The position numbers and the translations under genes were made by a program. The notes below the pieces were generated by a model, which made no database searches, was not told the DNA's origin, and was given only the letters and a program-made list of their open reading frames with translations. This document shows, in pieces, positions 1-12,643 of a stretch of 64,000 nt of DNA (position 1 is the stretch's first letter; each line of letters opens with the position of its first letter). The DNA comes from an uncultured Eubacteriales bacterium. GTDB lineage: Bacteria > Bacillota > Clostridia > Christensenellales > Aristaeellaceae. Where the stretch lies: contig CACXBB010000016.1 of the NCBI GenBank assembly GCA_902765735.1, positions 1 to 64,000 on the forward strand, read 5' to 3'.

Positions 1-3
1 CAC

Positions 4-98
4 TGCGCATAAGCGCAGGCGCGACCAGCCCGGGCGCAGCCTCCGGCTGCCAGCCCGGCGCTGCCGCCGCTTCCGCAAAGCGGAGTAGCGGCGGTGCG
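4..98. repeat. Double-hairpin palindromic repeat, copy 1
   Basis: Two adjacent palindromic modules. Module A (21-65) is a GCAGCC/GGCTGC stem flanked by CCAGCCCGG direct repeats. Module B (61-98) is a TTCCG-CAAAG-CGGAGTA hairpin on a GCCGC/GCGGC stem. The reverse complement of 21-65 matches 42 of 45 bases at 15693-15737 inside asnB. Two of the three differences are a compensatory G-C to T-A change in the stem. The gene to the left of the window is not visible. Confidence 0.8.
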
Positions 99-151
99 TA
101 CAAGTCAAGGGGCTTCAACGCTGCCAGAGCGGAAAAGACGCCGCAGGATTG

Positions 152-179
152 TCTACATTTAGAGGAAATTTAGTATTAT
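152..179 (+). promoter_or_regulatory. Candidate promoter for the arabinoside operon
   Basis: TCTACA (152-157), 16-nt spacer, TATTAT (174-179), about 28 nt before the start of the binding-protein gene. The -35 match is weak, so this is tentative. Confidence 0.35.
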
Positions 180-206
180 CCCCACAGAAAGAAGGAGGCA
201 TATCCC

Positions 207-1481
207 ATGAAGAAACTGCTGGCTGTTCTGCTGGCCGCGCTGATGGTGTTCGGCATGTTCGGCGCGCTCGCGGAGGAAGAACCGATTCACCTGACCCTCT
301 GGACCTTCCAGGAGCTCCACACCCAGCTCTACAAGGAGATGCTGGAGAAGTGGAATGCGAATCCCGACAACCCCAAGCTGGACATCGACATGCAGGTCTA
401 TCCCTATGAGGATATGCACAACAAGCTGACCATCGCCCTGCAGTCCGGCGAAGGCGCGCCCGACATCGTGGACATCGAGATCAACATGTTCGCCAACTAC
501 CTCAAGGGCGACATCCAGCTGGCCGAGCTCAACGACATCGTGGAGCCCATCAAGGACCACCTGGTCATGAGCCGCTTCAACAACTACGCCAAGGACGGCA
601 AGTACTACGGCATCGACCACCACATCGGCGCCTGCATCGTGTGGTACAACACCGAGATCCTCGAGGAGGCCGGCGTGGACTACACCACCATCAAGACCTG
701 GGACGACTATCATGAGGCCGGCAAGATCGTGCTGGAGAAGACCGGCAAGCCGATGTGCACCTGGGAGTCCAAGGACTGCTGGAGCATCTATCCGCTGGTG
801 AACCAGCACGGCGGCGACTGGCTGACCCCCGACAACGAGGTCCGCATGGACGAGCAGGTCGTCATCGACACCCTGGCCTTCATGCGCAGCATGCTCGAGG
901 ACGGCACCGCGGTGCCCTGCCCGGGCGGCAACCATCACTCCGAGGAGTACTACGGCTGGATGAACGCCGGCAACTGCGCCTCCGTGTCCATGCCCTTCTG
1001 GTATCTGAACCGCTTCACCGACTACATGCCCGACCTGGCCGGCAAGATGAAGGTCGCCCCGATGCCCCTGTGGCCCGACGGCGGTCACAAGTCCGCGCAG
1101 ATGGGCGGCACCGGCACCGCGGTCGTCAAGACCAGCCCCAACGTGGAGGTCGCCAAGCAGTGGCTGGCCTACGCCACCCTGTCCTTCGAGGGCTGCGTGA
1201 ACACCTGGCTGATCCTGGGCTTCGACCCGATCATGACCGACGTGTACGGCTCCGAGGAGATGAAGGCCCCCAACAAGTTCTTCGACTACTATGACGACAC
1301 CATCTTCGACATGCTCAAGACCGTGCTGGACGATATCCCGGACACCTGCATCACCGAGTACTTCCCGGCGGCTGGCGATATCGTGCGCAACCAGATGGCC
1401 TACGACCTGGTGATGAGCGACAAGCCTGTCGAGGACATCGCCAAGGATTGCGCCCAGGAGCTGCGCGATCAGATCTTCTGA
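207..1481 (+). CDS. Sugar ABC transporter substrate-binding protein (family 1)
   Basis: 424 aa extracellular solute-binding protein of the maltose/multiple-sugar type. It should capture an oligosaccharide outside the membrane and hand it to the two permeases encoded downstream. The N-terminus is a typical signal peptide (MKKLLAVLLAALMVFGMFG) with a type I cleavage site at ALA-EE. No lipobox cysteine is present, so membrane anchoring by lipid is not expected, which is unusual for a Gram-positive binding protein. The start is supported by GAAGGAGG 8-9 nt upstream. The downstream GH51 arabinofuranosidase suggests arabinose-containing oligosaccharides as substrate; this is inferred from context. 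No ATPase gene is present in the cluster, so a shared MsmK/UgpC-type ATPase elsewhere is presumably used. Confidence 0.92.
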   Translation: MKKLLAVLLAALMVFGMFGALAEEEPIHLTLWTFQELHTQLYKEMLEKWNANPDNPKLDIDMQVYPYEDMHNKLTIALQSGEGAPDIVDIEINMFANYLKGDIQLAELNDIVEPIKDHLVMSRFNNYAKDGKYYGIDHHIGACIVWYNTEILEEAGVDYTTIKTWDDYHEAGKIVLEKTGKPMCTWESKDCWSIYPLVNQHGGDWLTPDNEVRMDEQVVIDTLAFMRSMLEDGTAVPCPGGNHHSEEYYGWMNAGNCASVSMPFWYLNRFTDYMPDLAGKMKVAPMPLWPDGGHKSAQMGGTGTAVVKTSPNVEVAKQWLAYATLSFEGCVNTWLILGFDPIMTDVYGSEEMKAPNKFFDYYDDTIFDMLKTVLDDIPDTCITEYFPAAGDIVRNQMAYDLVMSDKPVEDIAKDCAQELRDQIF

Positions 1482-1503
1482 TCCCCGCATTTACCCCACA
1501 GAT

Positions 1504-1532
1504 AGCCGAAGGGGGCGCGGCCCCTTTCGGCT
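1504..1532 (+). terminator. Hairpin after the binding-protein gene
   Basis: AGCCGAA-GGGG pairs with CCCC-TTTCGGCT, followed by TTCCCCTT. It lies 22 nt after the stop codon and separates the binding-protein gene from the permease genes. Such hairpins commonly keep the binding protein more abundant than its permeases; that role is inferred here. Confidence 0.55.
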
Positions 1533-1549
1533 TTCCCCTTGTAATAGAG

Positions 1550-1719
1550 GGAGAGTGAAGAGTGGAGAGTGGAGATATAAAGTGCCCCGTCGTCGTAGGG
1601 GCGATGCCCCCATCGCCCGGACCCCAACGGCGTCCCTACGGGGGTTATGGCAATCCCGGACGCCATGAATGGCGTCCCTACGGCATTCTAAAAACTCCAC
1701 TCTCCACACTCCACACTCC
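1550..1719. repeat. Simple-arm inverted element with GTAGGGGCG cargo
   Basis: Left arm of GAGAGTGRA words (1550-1574) and right arm of CTCCACTCTCCACAC words (1694-1719) are mutually complementary. Between them lie GTAGGGGCGATGCCC and GGACGCCATGAATGGCGTCC palindromes. It fills most of the 324-bp gap between the binding-protein and permease genes. No separate promoter was seen for the permeases, so they probably depend on read-through. Confidence 0.8.
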
Positions 1720-1805
1720 GACATGACGCGCCATCTCCCGTTCATCGAACCAACCTACCAAAACGCATTAACCCTAAACCCGCCCCTGGCGAGGAGGTTC
1801 AGCCT

Positions 1806-2716
1806 ATGCAGAAGCAATCCCTGTCCGACAGGCGTCGGGGCGGCTTTCTGACCGACCCCAAGGTGGTGCCCTACGTGTTTGTGGCGCCGTTTGTGATCTA
1901 CTTCCTGGTGGTATACCTGTATCCCACCATCGCCACCATACTGATGAGCTTCCAGCGCATCGAGGGCCCGACGAGCGTGGAGTGGATCGGCCTCAAAAAC
2001 TACGAGCGGCTGTTTTCCCGCAACTACATCCAGGCGCTGGAGACCACGGCGCGCTACGCCTTCTGGGACGTGGTGGTGCTCACCTCCGTGCCGCTGCTGG
2101 TGGCGGTGATACTGCACTCAAAGTTCGTGAAGTTCGCTTCCTTCTTTAAATCGCTGTTCTTCATCCCGGCGCTGACCAGCATCATCGTGGCGGGCATCGT
2201 GTTCCGCCTGGCCTTCGGCACACTGCCCACGGCCCCGGTCAACCGGCTGGTGCAGATGTTCGGCAAGGAGCCTCGGGACTGGCTGATGTACGCCGACACC
2301 GGCAACATGGTGCTGATCATACTGACGCTGTGGCGCTGGATGGGCGTCAACATCATCTACTACCTCTCCGGCATACAGGCCATCCCCACCGACCTCTACG
2401 AGGCCGCGGAGATCGACGGCGCGGGCGCCGTCAGCAAGTTCTTCCACGTGACCCTCCCCGGCATCAAGCCGGTGCTGATATACGTCATCACCATCACGGT
2501 GCTGGGCGGCTTTGCGATGTTCACGGAGTCCGTGGCCCTGTGGCAGCAGAACAACCCCGGCGGCGTGGGGCGCACCATCGTGGGCTACATGTACCTGATG
2601 GGCTTCTATAAGAACAACATGGGCCTGGCCTCCGCCGTGGGCCTGACGCTGTTGGTGCTGGTGCTGGGCGTGAACCTGATCCAGCTGATACTGATGGGAT
2701 TTTTCAAGAAGGAGGC

Positions 2717-2720
<4 letters not shown>
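1806..2720 (+). CDS. Sugar ABC transporter permease, MalF type
   Basis: 304 aa inner-membrane permease with about six hydrophobic segments. The cytoplasmic EAA motif that contacts the ATPase is visible near residue 200 (EAAEIDGAGAVSKFFHVTLP). It would form the membrane channel with the next protein, whose start overlaps this stop by 4 nt (ATGA-type coupling). A GAGGAGGTTC ribosome site precedes the ATG by about 6 nt. The gene is separated from the binding-protein gene by a hairpin and an interspersed repeat. Family assignment is secure; the substrate is inferred from the linked arabinofuranosidase. Confidence 0.93.
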
Positions 2721-5106
<2,386 letters not shown>

Positions 5107-5107
5107 C

Positions 5108-5162
5108 AGACACAACGACAGGGGGCCGGCGCGCATCGCGCCGGCCCCCTGTCGTTGTGTCT
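5108..5162. terminator. Bidirectional terminator between abfA and pyrG
   Basis: Perfect 25-bp inverted repeat (5108-5132 with 5138-5162) with a 5-nt GCATC loop, set between two convergent genes. There is no clear U-tract on either side, but the stem is exceptionally long and GC-rich. Confidence 0.85.
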
Positions 5163-5165
5163 ATA

Positions 5166-6761
5166 TCACCCCAGCGCCGCCTTCACGAAGCCTGTGAACA
5201 GCGGGTGCGGCTTGTTGGGACGGCTCTTGAACTCCGGGTGGAACTGCACCCCGATGAAGAACGCCTCGCCGGGGATCTCCACGGTCTCCACCAGCCGCTC
5301 GTCCGGGGAGAGCCCGGAGAGGCACAGCCCGGCGCACTGCAGCGCGTCGCGGTAGGCGTTGTTGAACTCGTAGCGGTGGCGGTGGCGCTCGCCGATCTCG
5401 GACGCGCCGTAGCAGCGCTCGATGGCGGTGCCCGGCTTCAATACGCAGGGATACCGCCCCAGCCGCAGCGTGCCGCCCTTGTCGATGTCGTCGGACTGGT
5501 CGGGCATGTAGTGGATCACCTGATGGGGGCTTTGCTCGTCGAACTCGTGGGAGTTGGCCCCTTCAAGCCCGGCGACGTCGCGGGCGTACTCGATCACCGC
5601 GATCTGCATGCCCAGGCAGATGCCGAAGTAGGGGACGTGGCGCTCCCGGGCGTATCTTGCCGAGAGGATCATGCCCTCGATGCCGCGGTTGCCGAAGCCG
5701 CCGGGGACGATTATACCGTCCACCTTCGACAACACTTCAATATAATTCTCATCCGTCAGCGCCTCGGAGTCGATCCACTCGATCTCTACCTTCGCGTCCA
5801 GTGCGTAGCCCGCGTGCCGGAGCGCCTCGGCCACGGACAGGTAGGCGTCGTGCAGCTGCACGTATTTTCCGACCAGCCCGATCTTCACGGTCCGGGTCTG
5901 ATGGTGGATGCGCTCCACCAGCGCCCGCCATTCGGTCAGGTCCGGCGCCGGCGCGTCGATGTGAAGCTCCCGGCAGGCGATGCCGGACAGGTGCGCCGCC
6001 TCCAGCATCAGCGGGGCCTCGTAGAGGTTCGGCAGCGTGCGGTTCTCGATCACGCAGTCGTCCTTGACGTTGCAGAAGTGGGCGATCTTGGCGAATATGC
6101 CCGTGTCGGTGATGGGCTCGTCCACCCGCAGCACGATGATGTTCGGCGTGATGCCCATGCCCTGCAGCTCCTTGACGGAGTGCTGGGTGGGCTTCGACTT
6201 GTGCTCGCCGGAGGCTTTGAGGTACGGCACCAGCGTCACATGGACGTACAGCGCGTTTTCGCGCCCGACCTCCAGCCCCACCTGGCGGATGGCCTCGATG
6301 AAGGGCTGGCTCTCGATGTCGCCGATGGTGCCGCCGATCTCGGTGATGACGATGTCCGCGTCGGTCTTTTTGCCCACCTGGTAGATGAAGGACTTGATCT
6401 CGTCGGTGATGTGGGGGATGGTCTGCACCGTGTGACCCAAATAGCCGCCCTGCCGCTCGCGCTGAATGACGTTGGAGTACACCCGGCCGGTGGTCAGGTT
6501 GGAGAAGCGGTTCAGGTCCTCGTCGATGAAGCGCTCGTAGTGGCCTAGATCGAGGTCCGTCTCCGCGCCGTCCTCGGTCACGTACACCTCCCCGTGCTGG
6601 TAGGGGCTCATGGTGCCGGGGTCCACGTTGATGTAGGGGTCCAGCTTCTGCGCGGCCACCTTCAGCCCGCGCGCCTTCAAAAGCCGCCCCAGCGACGCCG
6701 CCGTGATGCCCTTGCCCAGCCCCGACACCACGCCGCCGGTCACAAAGATGTATTTCGTCAT
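5166..6761 (-). CDS. pyrG: CTP synthase
   Basis: 531 aa. Converts UTP, ATP and glutamine to CTP. The N-terminal synthetase domain begins [18 protein letters not shown], with the ATP-binding loop and conserved [13 protein letters not shown] block. The C-terminal class I glutamine amidotransferase has the nucleophile cysteine in GICLGMQ near residue 380 and the HPEF histidine close to the end. The open frame could begin 7 codons earlier, but the start chosen here overlaps the gltD stop as ATGA and has GGGAGG 6 nt upstream. It is last in the glnA-ANTAR-gltB-gltD-pyrG run, so a glutamine-consuming enzyme is probably co-expressed with glutamine synthesis genes. Confidence 0.96.
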   Translation of the reverse strand: MTKYIFVTGGVVSGLGKGITAASLGRLLKARGLKVAAQKLDPYINVDPGTMSPYQHGEVYVTEDGAETDLDLGHYERFIDEDLNRFSNLTTGRVYSNVIQRERQGGYLGHTVQTIPHITDEIKSFIYQVGKKTDADIVITEIGGTIGDIESQPFIEAIRQVGLEVGRENALYVHVTLVPYLKASGEHKSKPTQHSVKELQGMGITPNIIVLRVDEPITDTGIFAKIAHFCNVKDDCVIENRTLPNLYEAPLMLEAAHLSGIACRELHIDAPAPDLTEWRALVERIHHQTRTVKIGLVGKYVQLHDAYLSVAEALRHAGYALDAKVEIEWIDSEALTDENYIEVLSKVDGIIVPGGFGNRGIEGMILSARYARERHVPYFGICLGMQIAVIEYARDVAGLEGANSHEFDEQSPHQVIHYMPDQSDDIDKGGTLRLGRYPCVLKPGTAIERCYGASEIGERHRHRYEFNNAYRDALQCAGLCLSGLSPDERLVETVEIPGEAFFIGVQFHPEFKSRPNKPHPLFTGFVKAALG

Positions 6762-8137
6762 ATCGACCCTCCCTTGAGCCATTCATGGACCTCCCGCGCC
6801 GCCGCCCGGCCGTCCGCCAGCGCCCGCACCACCAGCGACTGGCCTGTGCGCATGTCGCCGGCGGAGAACAGGTTCTCCCGGAGACGGTGCGAGCCGTCCG
6901 CGGGCATCATGGCGCCCCGCTGCGACAGGGCGACGTTGAAGCGCTCGGCGGTGGCCGTCTCGCAGCCCACAAAGCCCGCCGCGATCAGCATGAGGTCACA
7001 GGGGATCGCCTGCTCCGTGCCGGGGATGGGGGAGAAGCCCTTCAGCCTGACGGTCTCGATCTGCCCCGGCAGTATGCGCTTCACCGTAGTCTCGTAGACG
7101 CGCGGGTCGCCGCCCTGCCGGTAGATGGCCTCCAGCTGCCCGTAGTCGGTGCGCAGCGTGCGCGGCCACTCGGGCCAGGGGTTGTTGGGCAGGCGGTCAA
7201 TCGGCGGCACGGGCATCATTTCGAGCTGCACGACGGATCTGCACCCCTGCCGCAGCGCCGTGCCCACGCAGTCGTTGCCGGTGTCGCCGCCGCCGACCAC
7301 CACCACGGCCCTGTCCTTCGCGGATATCGAGGATTCCCCGCCGGACAACACCGCCCGCGTCGCCGCCGTCAGGTAGTCCACGGCGAAGCGCACGTCGTTT
7401 GATCCGTCGTTTTCCACGTTCAGCGCCCGGGGCTTCTTCGCGCCGCCGCACAGCAGCACGGCGTCGTATTCCTTCAATATGGCGGGGTCGGCTTCGGTGT
7501 TCAGCGCAAAGCGGATGCCCTCGGCCTCCATCAGCTTGACGCGCCGCTCGACCACGGTCTTCGGCAGCTTCATGTTGGGGATGCCGTACATCAGAAGGCC
7601 GCCGGGCCTGTCCGCGCGCTCGATGACCGTCACTTCGTGGCCCAGCCGGTTCAGCAGGTCCGCCGCCGCCAGCCCCGAGGGGCCGCTGCCCACCACCGCC
7701 ACGCGCCTTCCGGTGGGCGTCGGGGGAACGCGCGGCTGCACCCAGCCGTTTGAAAAGCCGGTCTCGATCAGGTAGAGCTCGTTGTCCCGGTTGGTCGTGG
7801 CGTCGTTTTCCAGATTGCACGCCTTCTCGCACAGCGCCGGGCACACGCGGCCTGTGAACTCGGGGAAGGGCGCGGTCATGAGCAGCCTTTGAAGCGCCTC
7901 GCGCTCCCAGCCCCGGTACAGCAGGTCGTTCCACTCCGGGATCAGGTTGTGAAGCGGGCAGCCGAAGTCCGACTGGCAGAAGGGCACGCCGCAGTTCATG
8001 CAGCGGGACGCCTGCGCGCGCCGCGCCTCGATGGGCTGGGCGTCGTGCAGGTCCTCAAAGTCATGGAGGCGGACTTCCTCGTTCCGATAGGGGTTCTCTA
8101 TCCTGGCGATCTCCAGAAATCCCGTGGGCTTTCCCAT
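6758..8137 (-). CDS. gltD: Glutamate synthase small subunit
   Basis: 459 aa NADPH-oxidising beta subunit of glutamate synthase. It passes electrons through FAD and iron-sulphur centres to the large subunit. The cysteine cluster [18 protein letters not shown] lies near residue 45-60. The FAD-binding [15 protein letters not shown] follows at about residue 145, and the NADPH-binding [14 protein letters not shown] comes later. The C-terminal FAD motif [15 protein letters not shown] is intact. It begins 3 nt after the gltB stop and its own stop overlaps pyrG by 4 nt. Length matches the family. Confidence 0.96.
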   Translation of the reverse strand: MGKPTGFLEIARIENPYRNEEVRLHDFEDLHDAQPIEARRAQASRCMNCGVPFCQSDFGCPLHNLIPEWNDLLYRGWEREALQRLLMTAPFPEFTGRVCPALCEKACNLENDATTNRDNELYLIETGFSNGWVQPRVPPTPTGRRVAVVGSGPSGLAAADLLNRLGHEVTVIERADRPGGLLMYGIPNMKLPKTVVERRVKLMEAEGIRFALNTEADPAILKEYDAVLLCGGAKKPRALNVENDGSNDVRFAVDYLTAATRAVLSGGESSISAKDRAVVVVGGGDTGNDCVGTALRQGCRSVVQLEMMPVPPIDRLPNNPWPEWPRTLRTDYGQLEAIYRQGGDPRVYETTVKRILPGQIETVRLKGFSPIPGTEQAIPCDLMLIAAGFVGCETATAERFNVALSQRGAMMPADGSHRLRENLFSAGDMRTGQSLVVRALADGRAAAREVHEWLKGGSI

Positions 8138-8140
8138 GGC

Positions 8141-11100
8141 TCACACCCTCCTGTTCAGATAGTCCAGATACTCGTCGGAGATGACGGCCCGGAATTTTGT
8201 CAGCCAGGCGTCGAAGTCCGCGAGGATGTCCGCGGCCCTGCGGGAATCGGTGTGCCGGGCGTGCATCTCAAGAAGCTGCCGGAGCTCGGCCGCCTGTTCC
8301 GGGGTTACCGCGTGGACCCGCACCAGGCCGCTGTTGATGTGGCTTTCCAGCGTGCCCGCCTCGTCCAGCACCCAGGCGATGCCGCCGGACATGCCCGCGC
8401 CGAAGTTGTCGCCCACCGGCCCGAGCACCGCCACGCGCCCGCCGGTCATGTACTCGCAGCCGTGGTCGCCCACGCCCTCGACGACGGCCCACGCGCCGGA
8501 GTTGCGCACGGCGAAGCGCTCGCCCGCCGTGCCGGCGATGAAGGCGTAGCCGGAGGTGGCGCCGTAGAGGGCCACGTTGCCGATCAGGGTGTCGCTCTGG
8601 TTCCACACGGCGTCCGCGGGCGGGCAGATGGCCAGCGTGCCGCCGGACAGGCCCTTGCCGAGGTAGTCATTCGCCACGCCGTACAGCGCGATCGACTGCC
8701 CCTTCGGCAAAAACGCCCCGAAGGACTGACCGCCGCAGCCCTGCGCCTGGATATGGCGCTCGCCCTTCAGGAGCGTGCCGAAGGCGCGGTCGGTGGTGGT
8801 CAGGTGGACGTGGTTCTGCACAAGCCGCGCGTCGGCGCGCTCGTTGAGCGCAAAGTCGTGGCGGGATTCCGGCTGCACGTGGATGTTGCGCGCGAAGCCG
8901 ATGAGGTCGGACAGGTCGATGGGCGCGCCCTCCTTCATCTTGAGAAGGTCGCTGCGGCCCACCAGCTCGTCCACCGTTTTGGAGCCCAGCTTTGCCATGA
9001 TCTCCCGAAGCTGTTCGGCGATGAAGATCATGAAGCGCTCCACGTACTCCGGCTTGCCGACGAACCGCTTGCGCAATTCGGGGTTCTGCGTCGCCACGCC
9101 GAAGGGACAGGTGCCCAGCTGGCACACCCGCATCATGCGGCAGCCCATGGTGATCAGCGGCGCGGTGGCGAAGCCAAACTGCTCCGCGCCCAGCAAAAGC
9201 GCCACGGCTACGTCGTGCCCGGACATCAGCTTGCCGTCGGTCTCGAGGGTGACGGTCTGCCGAAGCCGGTTGCGGCACAGCACCTGGTGGGTCTCGGCCA
9301 GCCCGATCTCCCACGGCAGCCCCGCGTGATGCACGCTCGACATGGGGGCCGCGCCGGTGCCGCCCTCGCCGCCGGAGATCAGTATGCCGCCCGCCCCGGC
9401 CTTGGCCACGCCGCTGGCGATGGTGCCCACGCCGGTGGAGGACACCAGCTTCACGGTGACCTTTGCGTCCTCGTTGGCGCACTGGAGATCGTATATAAGT
9501 TCGGCCAGATCTTCTATCGAATAGATGTCGTGGTGCGGCGGCGGGGAGATCAGCGATATACCCGGGGTGGCGCAGCGGGTCTTCGCCACGCTCTCGGTGA
9601 CCTTCGCCCCGGGCAGGTGGCCGCCCTCGCCGGGCTTCGCGCCCTGGGCCATCTTGATCTGAATCTCCTTCGCGCTCAGCAGATAGTCCCGGGTCACGCC
9701 GAAGCGCCCGGAGGCCACCTGCTTGATGGCGGAGTTGAGCTCGGTGCCGAAGCGCTCTTTGAGCTCACCGCCCTCGCCGCTGTTGGACCGGCCGCCTAAG
9801 CGGTTCATGGCCTCCGCCATGCACTCGTGGGCCTCCTTGGAGATGGAGCCGTAGGACATCGCCCCGGTGCGGAAGCGTTTGACGATCTGCTCGACCGGCT
9901 CGACCTCCTCGATTGGTATGGGGTTGCACAGGTCGTAGCGGAAGTCCAGCGACGCGCGGATGGTGCGCGGGCCGTCGTGCTCCACCCGCGCGGCGTAGGC
10001 GTCGAACTTCGCGCGGTCGTTCGTCCATACCGCCTGTTGCAGCAGGTGAATGACCTCGGGGCTGTACAGGTGCTCCTCGGCCTGATCGCCGCTGCGCAGC
10101 CGGTGCCTGCCGACGGACGGCAGCCCCGCCCGGATGGGGTTCTGAAACGCCGTGTCGTGCCAGTGGCGGCTGTCGGCCTCCACGTCGTGCAGGCCCTTCC
10201 CGCCCAGCGTGCAGGGGGTGTTGGTGAAGTACTGGTCCACAAACTGCGCATCAAGCCCCACCGCCTCGAAGAGCTGGGCGCTCTGGTACGCCTGCAGCGT
10301 GGACACGCCCATCTTGGAGGCGATCTTCAGGACCCCCGCCGTAAGCGCCTTGTTGTAGTTTTCGACGCCCGCCTCGCCGCATTCCCGGCGGATGATGTCG
10401 TGGGCGAGGTACGGGTTCACCGCCCGCGCGCCGTAGGCGATCAGCATCGCAAGCTGGTGGGTGTCGCGGGGCTCGCCGCTCTCCAGCAGGACGGAGACCG
10501 CCGTGCGCTTCTTGATGTGGATGAGGTGCTGCTCCAGCGCGGACACCGCTAGCAGCGAGGGAATGGCGAGTTGGTCCGCGTCCACGCCTCGGTCGGACAG
10601 TATGAGGATGTTGACGCCGTCACAGCAGGCCGCGTCGCAGGCTGCGAAGAAGGTCTGCATGGCCTGGCGCAGGCGGGTCCTGACGGGGTAGAGCAGGGAG
10701 ATCTCCCGGACCTTGAAGGCGGGATGGTCGATCTCCCGGATGCGCCGCAGTTCCTCCCCGGTCAGCACCGGCGAGGGCAGCTCCAGCACGGCGCAGTTCT
10801 CCGCGTCGTGGGACAGAAGGTTGCCGTCGTCGCCGATGTAGATGGAGCAGTCGGTCTTGCAGACCTCCCGCAGGGCGTCGATAGGCGGGTTGGTGACCTG
10901 GGCGAAGCGCTGCTTGAAGTAGTCGAACAGCGGCGGGTGCGCCTTGGACAGCGCCGCCAGCGGCTCGTCCGCACCCATGGACACGATGGGCTCGCCGCCC
11001 GTCGAGGCCATGGGGAGGATGACGTCGTGGATGTCCTCGAAGGCGTAGCCGAAGGCCTTGCAGAGGGTTTCGACTCCCCCCGGCCTACGGCCACCCCCCT

Positions 11101-12634
11101 CGGGGAGGGGGGCTATCTGGCCTCCCTCTTTGAGGGAGGTGTCGCCGGAAGGCGACGGAGGGAGTAAGCCTCCCTCCCCGAGGGAGGTGTCGCCGCAAGG
11201 CGACGGAGGGAGTAAGCCTCCCTCCCCGAGGGAGGTGGCATCCCGGAGGGCTGACGGAGGGAGTAAGCCTCCCTCCCCGAGGGAGGTGGCAGCCCGCAGG
11301 GCTGACGGAGGGAGTTCCCCCAGCCGCACGATCTGCTTTACCCACTCCCCGTAGGGATGCAGCGCGGCGAAGTGCGACTTCAGCGCGTCGGACTCCAGCA
11401 GCTCCCCGGTTTGCAGGTCGGCCATCAGTACGTCCCCGCCCTTGAGCTTCCAGCGCCTGCGGATGTGGGCGTTCTCCTCAAACAGCACGCCCGCCTCGCT
11501 GGACAGTATCAGCCGCCGGTCGTCGGTCAGCGCGCAGCGCAGGGGCCGCAGGCCGTTGCGGTCCAGCGACGCGCACACGCTGTCGCCGTCGGAATAGAGT
11601 ATCGCGGCGGGGCCGTCCCAGGGCTCCATCATGGTGGCGTAATAGCGGTAGAGGTCGCGCCAGGGCCTGACTTCCTTCTCTCCCTGCCACGGCTCGGGCA
11701 GCAGCACCATGCCCGCCAGCGGCAGCGGGAAGCCGTTCATCGCCAGAAATTCCAGCGTGTTGTCCAGCATCTGGGAGTCGCTGCCGTCCGGGTCCACCAC
11801 GGGCAGCACGCGCTTCATGGCATCGCCCATCACGGCGGAGCGCATGGTCTCCTCGCGGGCCTTCATGCGGTCGTGGTTGCCGCGGATGGTGTTGATCTCG
11901 CCGTTGTGCAGAAGCATCCGCTGCGGGTGCGCCTTCGACCAGCTCGGGAAGGTGTTGGTGGAGAAGCGGGAGTGTACCATGGCCATCTGCGAGACGTAGC
12001 GCACATCCTGAAGATCGTCGTAGAACGAGCGGAGCTGGCTGACCAGCATCATGCCCTTGTACACGATGGTGCGGGACGACAGCGAGCAGATGTAGGTGTC
12101 GGTGTCCTGCTTTTCGAACACGCGGCGCAGCACGTACAACTTGCGGTCGAAGTCGGCGCCGGGGTCGATGCCGGCGGGGCGCTTCAGGAAGCACTGGCGG
12201 ATGCGGGGCATGGTGCGCCGCGCGCCCGCGCCCAATTGGGCCGGGTGGCAGGGCACGTCGCGCCAGCCCAGCACCGGGATGCCCTCGGCGGCGGCCAGCC
12301 GGTCGAATATGCGGCAGATGTTCTGAACGCCCACCTCGTCCTCGGGCAAAAAGAACATCCCGACGCCATAGTCGCCGGGCTTGCCGAGGTTGATGCCTTC
12401 CTCCCGCGCCCATGCGGTGAAGAATTCGTGGGGGAGCCGGGTCATGATGCCCACGCCGTCGCCGGTGGTGCCCAGCGCGTCGGAGCCCGCCCGGTGGGCC
12501 AGGCGCTCCACGATGGTCAGCGCCTGGTCCACGGTGCGGTGGGTCGCCCTGCCGCTCAAATCGGCAATCGCGCCCACGCCGCAGGATTCGTGCTCCAGTT
12601 CGGGGTGATAGAGCGGGTATTGCTGGTCGTACAT
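8141..12634 (-). CDS. gltB: Glutamate synthase large subunit with a repeat-encoded insert
   Basis: 1497 aa. Makes two glutamates from glutamine and 2-oxoglutarate. After a 17-residue propeptide comes the catalytic cysteine (ESCGVGAIA). The class II amidotransferase domain is followed by the central and FMN domains, the 3Fe-4S cysteines (CRMMRVCQLGTC) and the C-terminal glutamate synthase beta-helix. Residues about 441-521, encoded by 11073-11315, are a low-complexity run of LPPSALR-ATSLGEGG repeats. They come from five copies of a palindromic repeat and lie in the linker after the amidotransferase domain. The insert is exactly 243 bp and every unit spacing is a multiple of three, so the frame stays open. 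All catalytic motifs remain, so the enzyme is probably functional. Confidence 0.95.
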   Translation of the reverse strand: MYDQQYPLYHPELEHESCGVGAIADLSGRATHRTVDQALTIVERLAHRAGSDALGTTGDGVGIMTRLPHEFFTAWAREEGINLGKPGDYGVGMFFLPEDEVGVQNICRIFDRLAAAEGIPVLGWRDVPCHPAQLGAGARRTMPRIRQCFLKRPAGIDPGADFDRKLYVLRRVFEKQDTDTYICSLSSRTIVYKGMMLVSQLRSFYDDLQDVRYVSQMAMVHSRFSTNTFPSWSKAHPQRMLLHNGEINTIRGNHDRMKAREETMRSAVMGDAMKRVLPVVDPDGSDSQMLDNTLEFLAMNGFPLPLAGMVLLPEPWQGEKEVRPWRDLYRYYATMMEPWDGPAAILYSDGDSVCASLDRNGLRPLRCALTDDRRLILSSEAGVLFEENAHIRRRWKLKGGDVLMADLQTGELLESDALKSHFAALHPYGEWVKQIVRLGELPPSALRAATSLGEGGLLPPSALRDATSLGEGGLLPPSPCGDTSLGEGGLLPPSPSGDTSLKEGGQIAPLPEGGGRRPGGVETLCKAFGYAFEDIHDVILPMASTGGEPIVSMGADEPLAALSKAHPPLFDYFKQRFAQVTNPPIDALREVCKTDCSIYIGDDGNLLSHDAENCAVLELPSPVLTGEELRRIREIDHPAFKVREISLLYPVRTRLRQAMQTFFAACDAACCDGVNILILSDRGVDADQLAIPSLLAVSALEQHLIHIKKRTAVSVLLESGEPRDTHQLAMLIAYGARAVNPYLAHDIIRRECGEAGVENYNKALTAGVLKIASKMGVSTLQAYQSAQLFEAVGLDAQFVDQYFTNTPCTLGGKGLHDVEADSRHWHDTAFQNPIRAGLPSVGRHRLRSGDQAEEHLYSPEVIHLLQQAVWTNDRAKFDAYAARVEHDGPRTIRASLDFRYDLCNPIPIEEVEPVEQIVKRFRTGAMSYGSISKEAHECMAEAMNRLGGRSNSGEGGELKERFGTELNSAIKQVASGRFGVTRDYLLSAKEIQIKMAQGAKPGEGGHLPGAKVTESVAKTRCATPGISLISPPPHHDIYSIEDLAELIYDLQCANEDAKVTVKLVSSTGVGTIASGVAKAGAGGILISGGEGGTGAAPMSSVHHAGLPWEIGLAETHQVLCRNRLRQTVTLETDGKLMSGHDVAVALLLGAEQFGFATAPLITMGCRMMRVCQLGTCPFGVATQNPELRKRFVGKPEYVERFMIFIAEQLREIMAKLGSKTVDELVGRSDLLKMKEGAPIDLSDLIGFARNIHVQPESRHDFALNERADARLVQNHVHLTTTDRAFGTLLKGERHIQAQGCGGQSFGAFLPKGQSIALYGVANDYLGKGLSGGTLAICPPADAVWNQSDTLIGNVALYGATSGYAFIAGTAGERFAVRNSGAWAVVEGVGDHGCEYMTGGRVAVLGPVGDNFGAGMSGGIAWVLDEAGTLESHINSGLVRVHAVTPEQAAELRQLLEMHARHTDSRRAADILADFDAWLTKFRAVISDEYLDYLNRRV
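11073..11315. repeat. Five palindromic repeat modules inside gltB
   Basis: One inverted unit (11073-11112) is followed by four direct units starting at 11121, 11169, 11217 and 11268. Each unit has a CCTCCCTC...GAGGGAGG hairpin, a second variable hairpin and a closing ACGGAGGGAG. Second hairpins are GTCGCC-GGAA-GGCGAC, GTCGCC-GCAA-GGCGAC, a CCC-GGA-GGG form and AGCCC-GCA-GGGCT. The same module stands alone in intergenic DNA at 17029-17074. Adjacent units are nearly identical, which points to recent amplification. Confidence 0.9.
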
Positions 12635-12643
12635 TTTGCAACC

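Noticed and set aside
11073..11315. CRISPR-like array inside gltB
   Set aside because: The units are self-complementary double hairpins set 3 bp apart, with no spacers and no cas genes, and they lie in an intact reading frame.
8141..12634. gltB as a pseudogene because of the repeat block
   Set aside because: The frame is open throughout, the insert is a multiple of three and all catalytic and cluster motifs are present.
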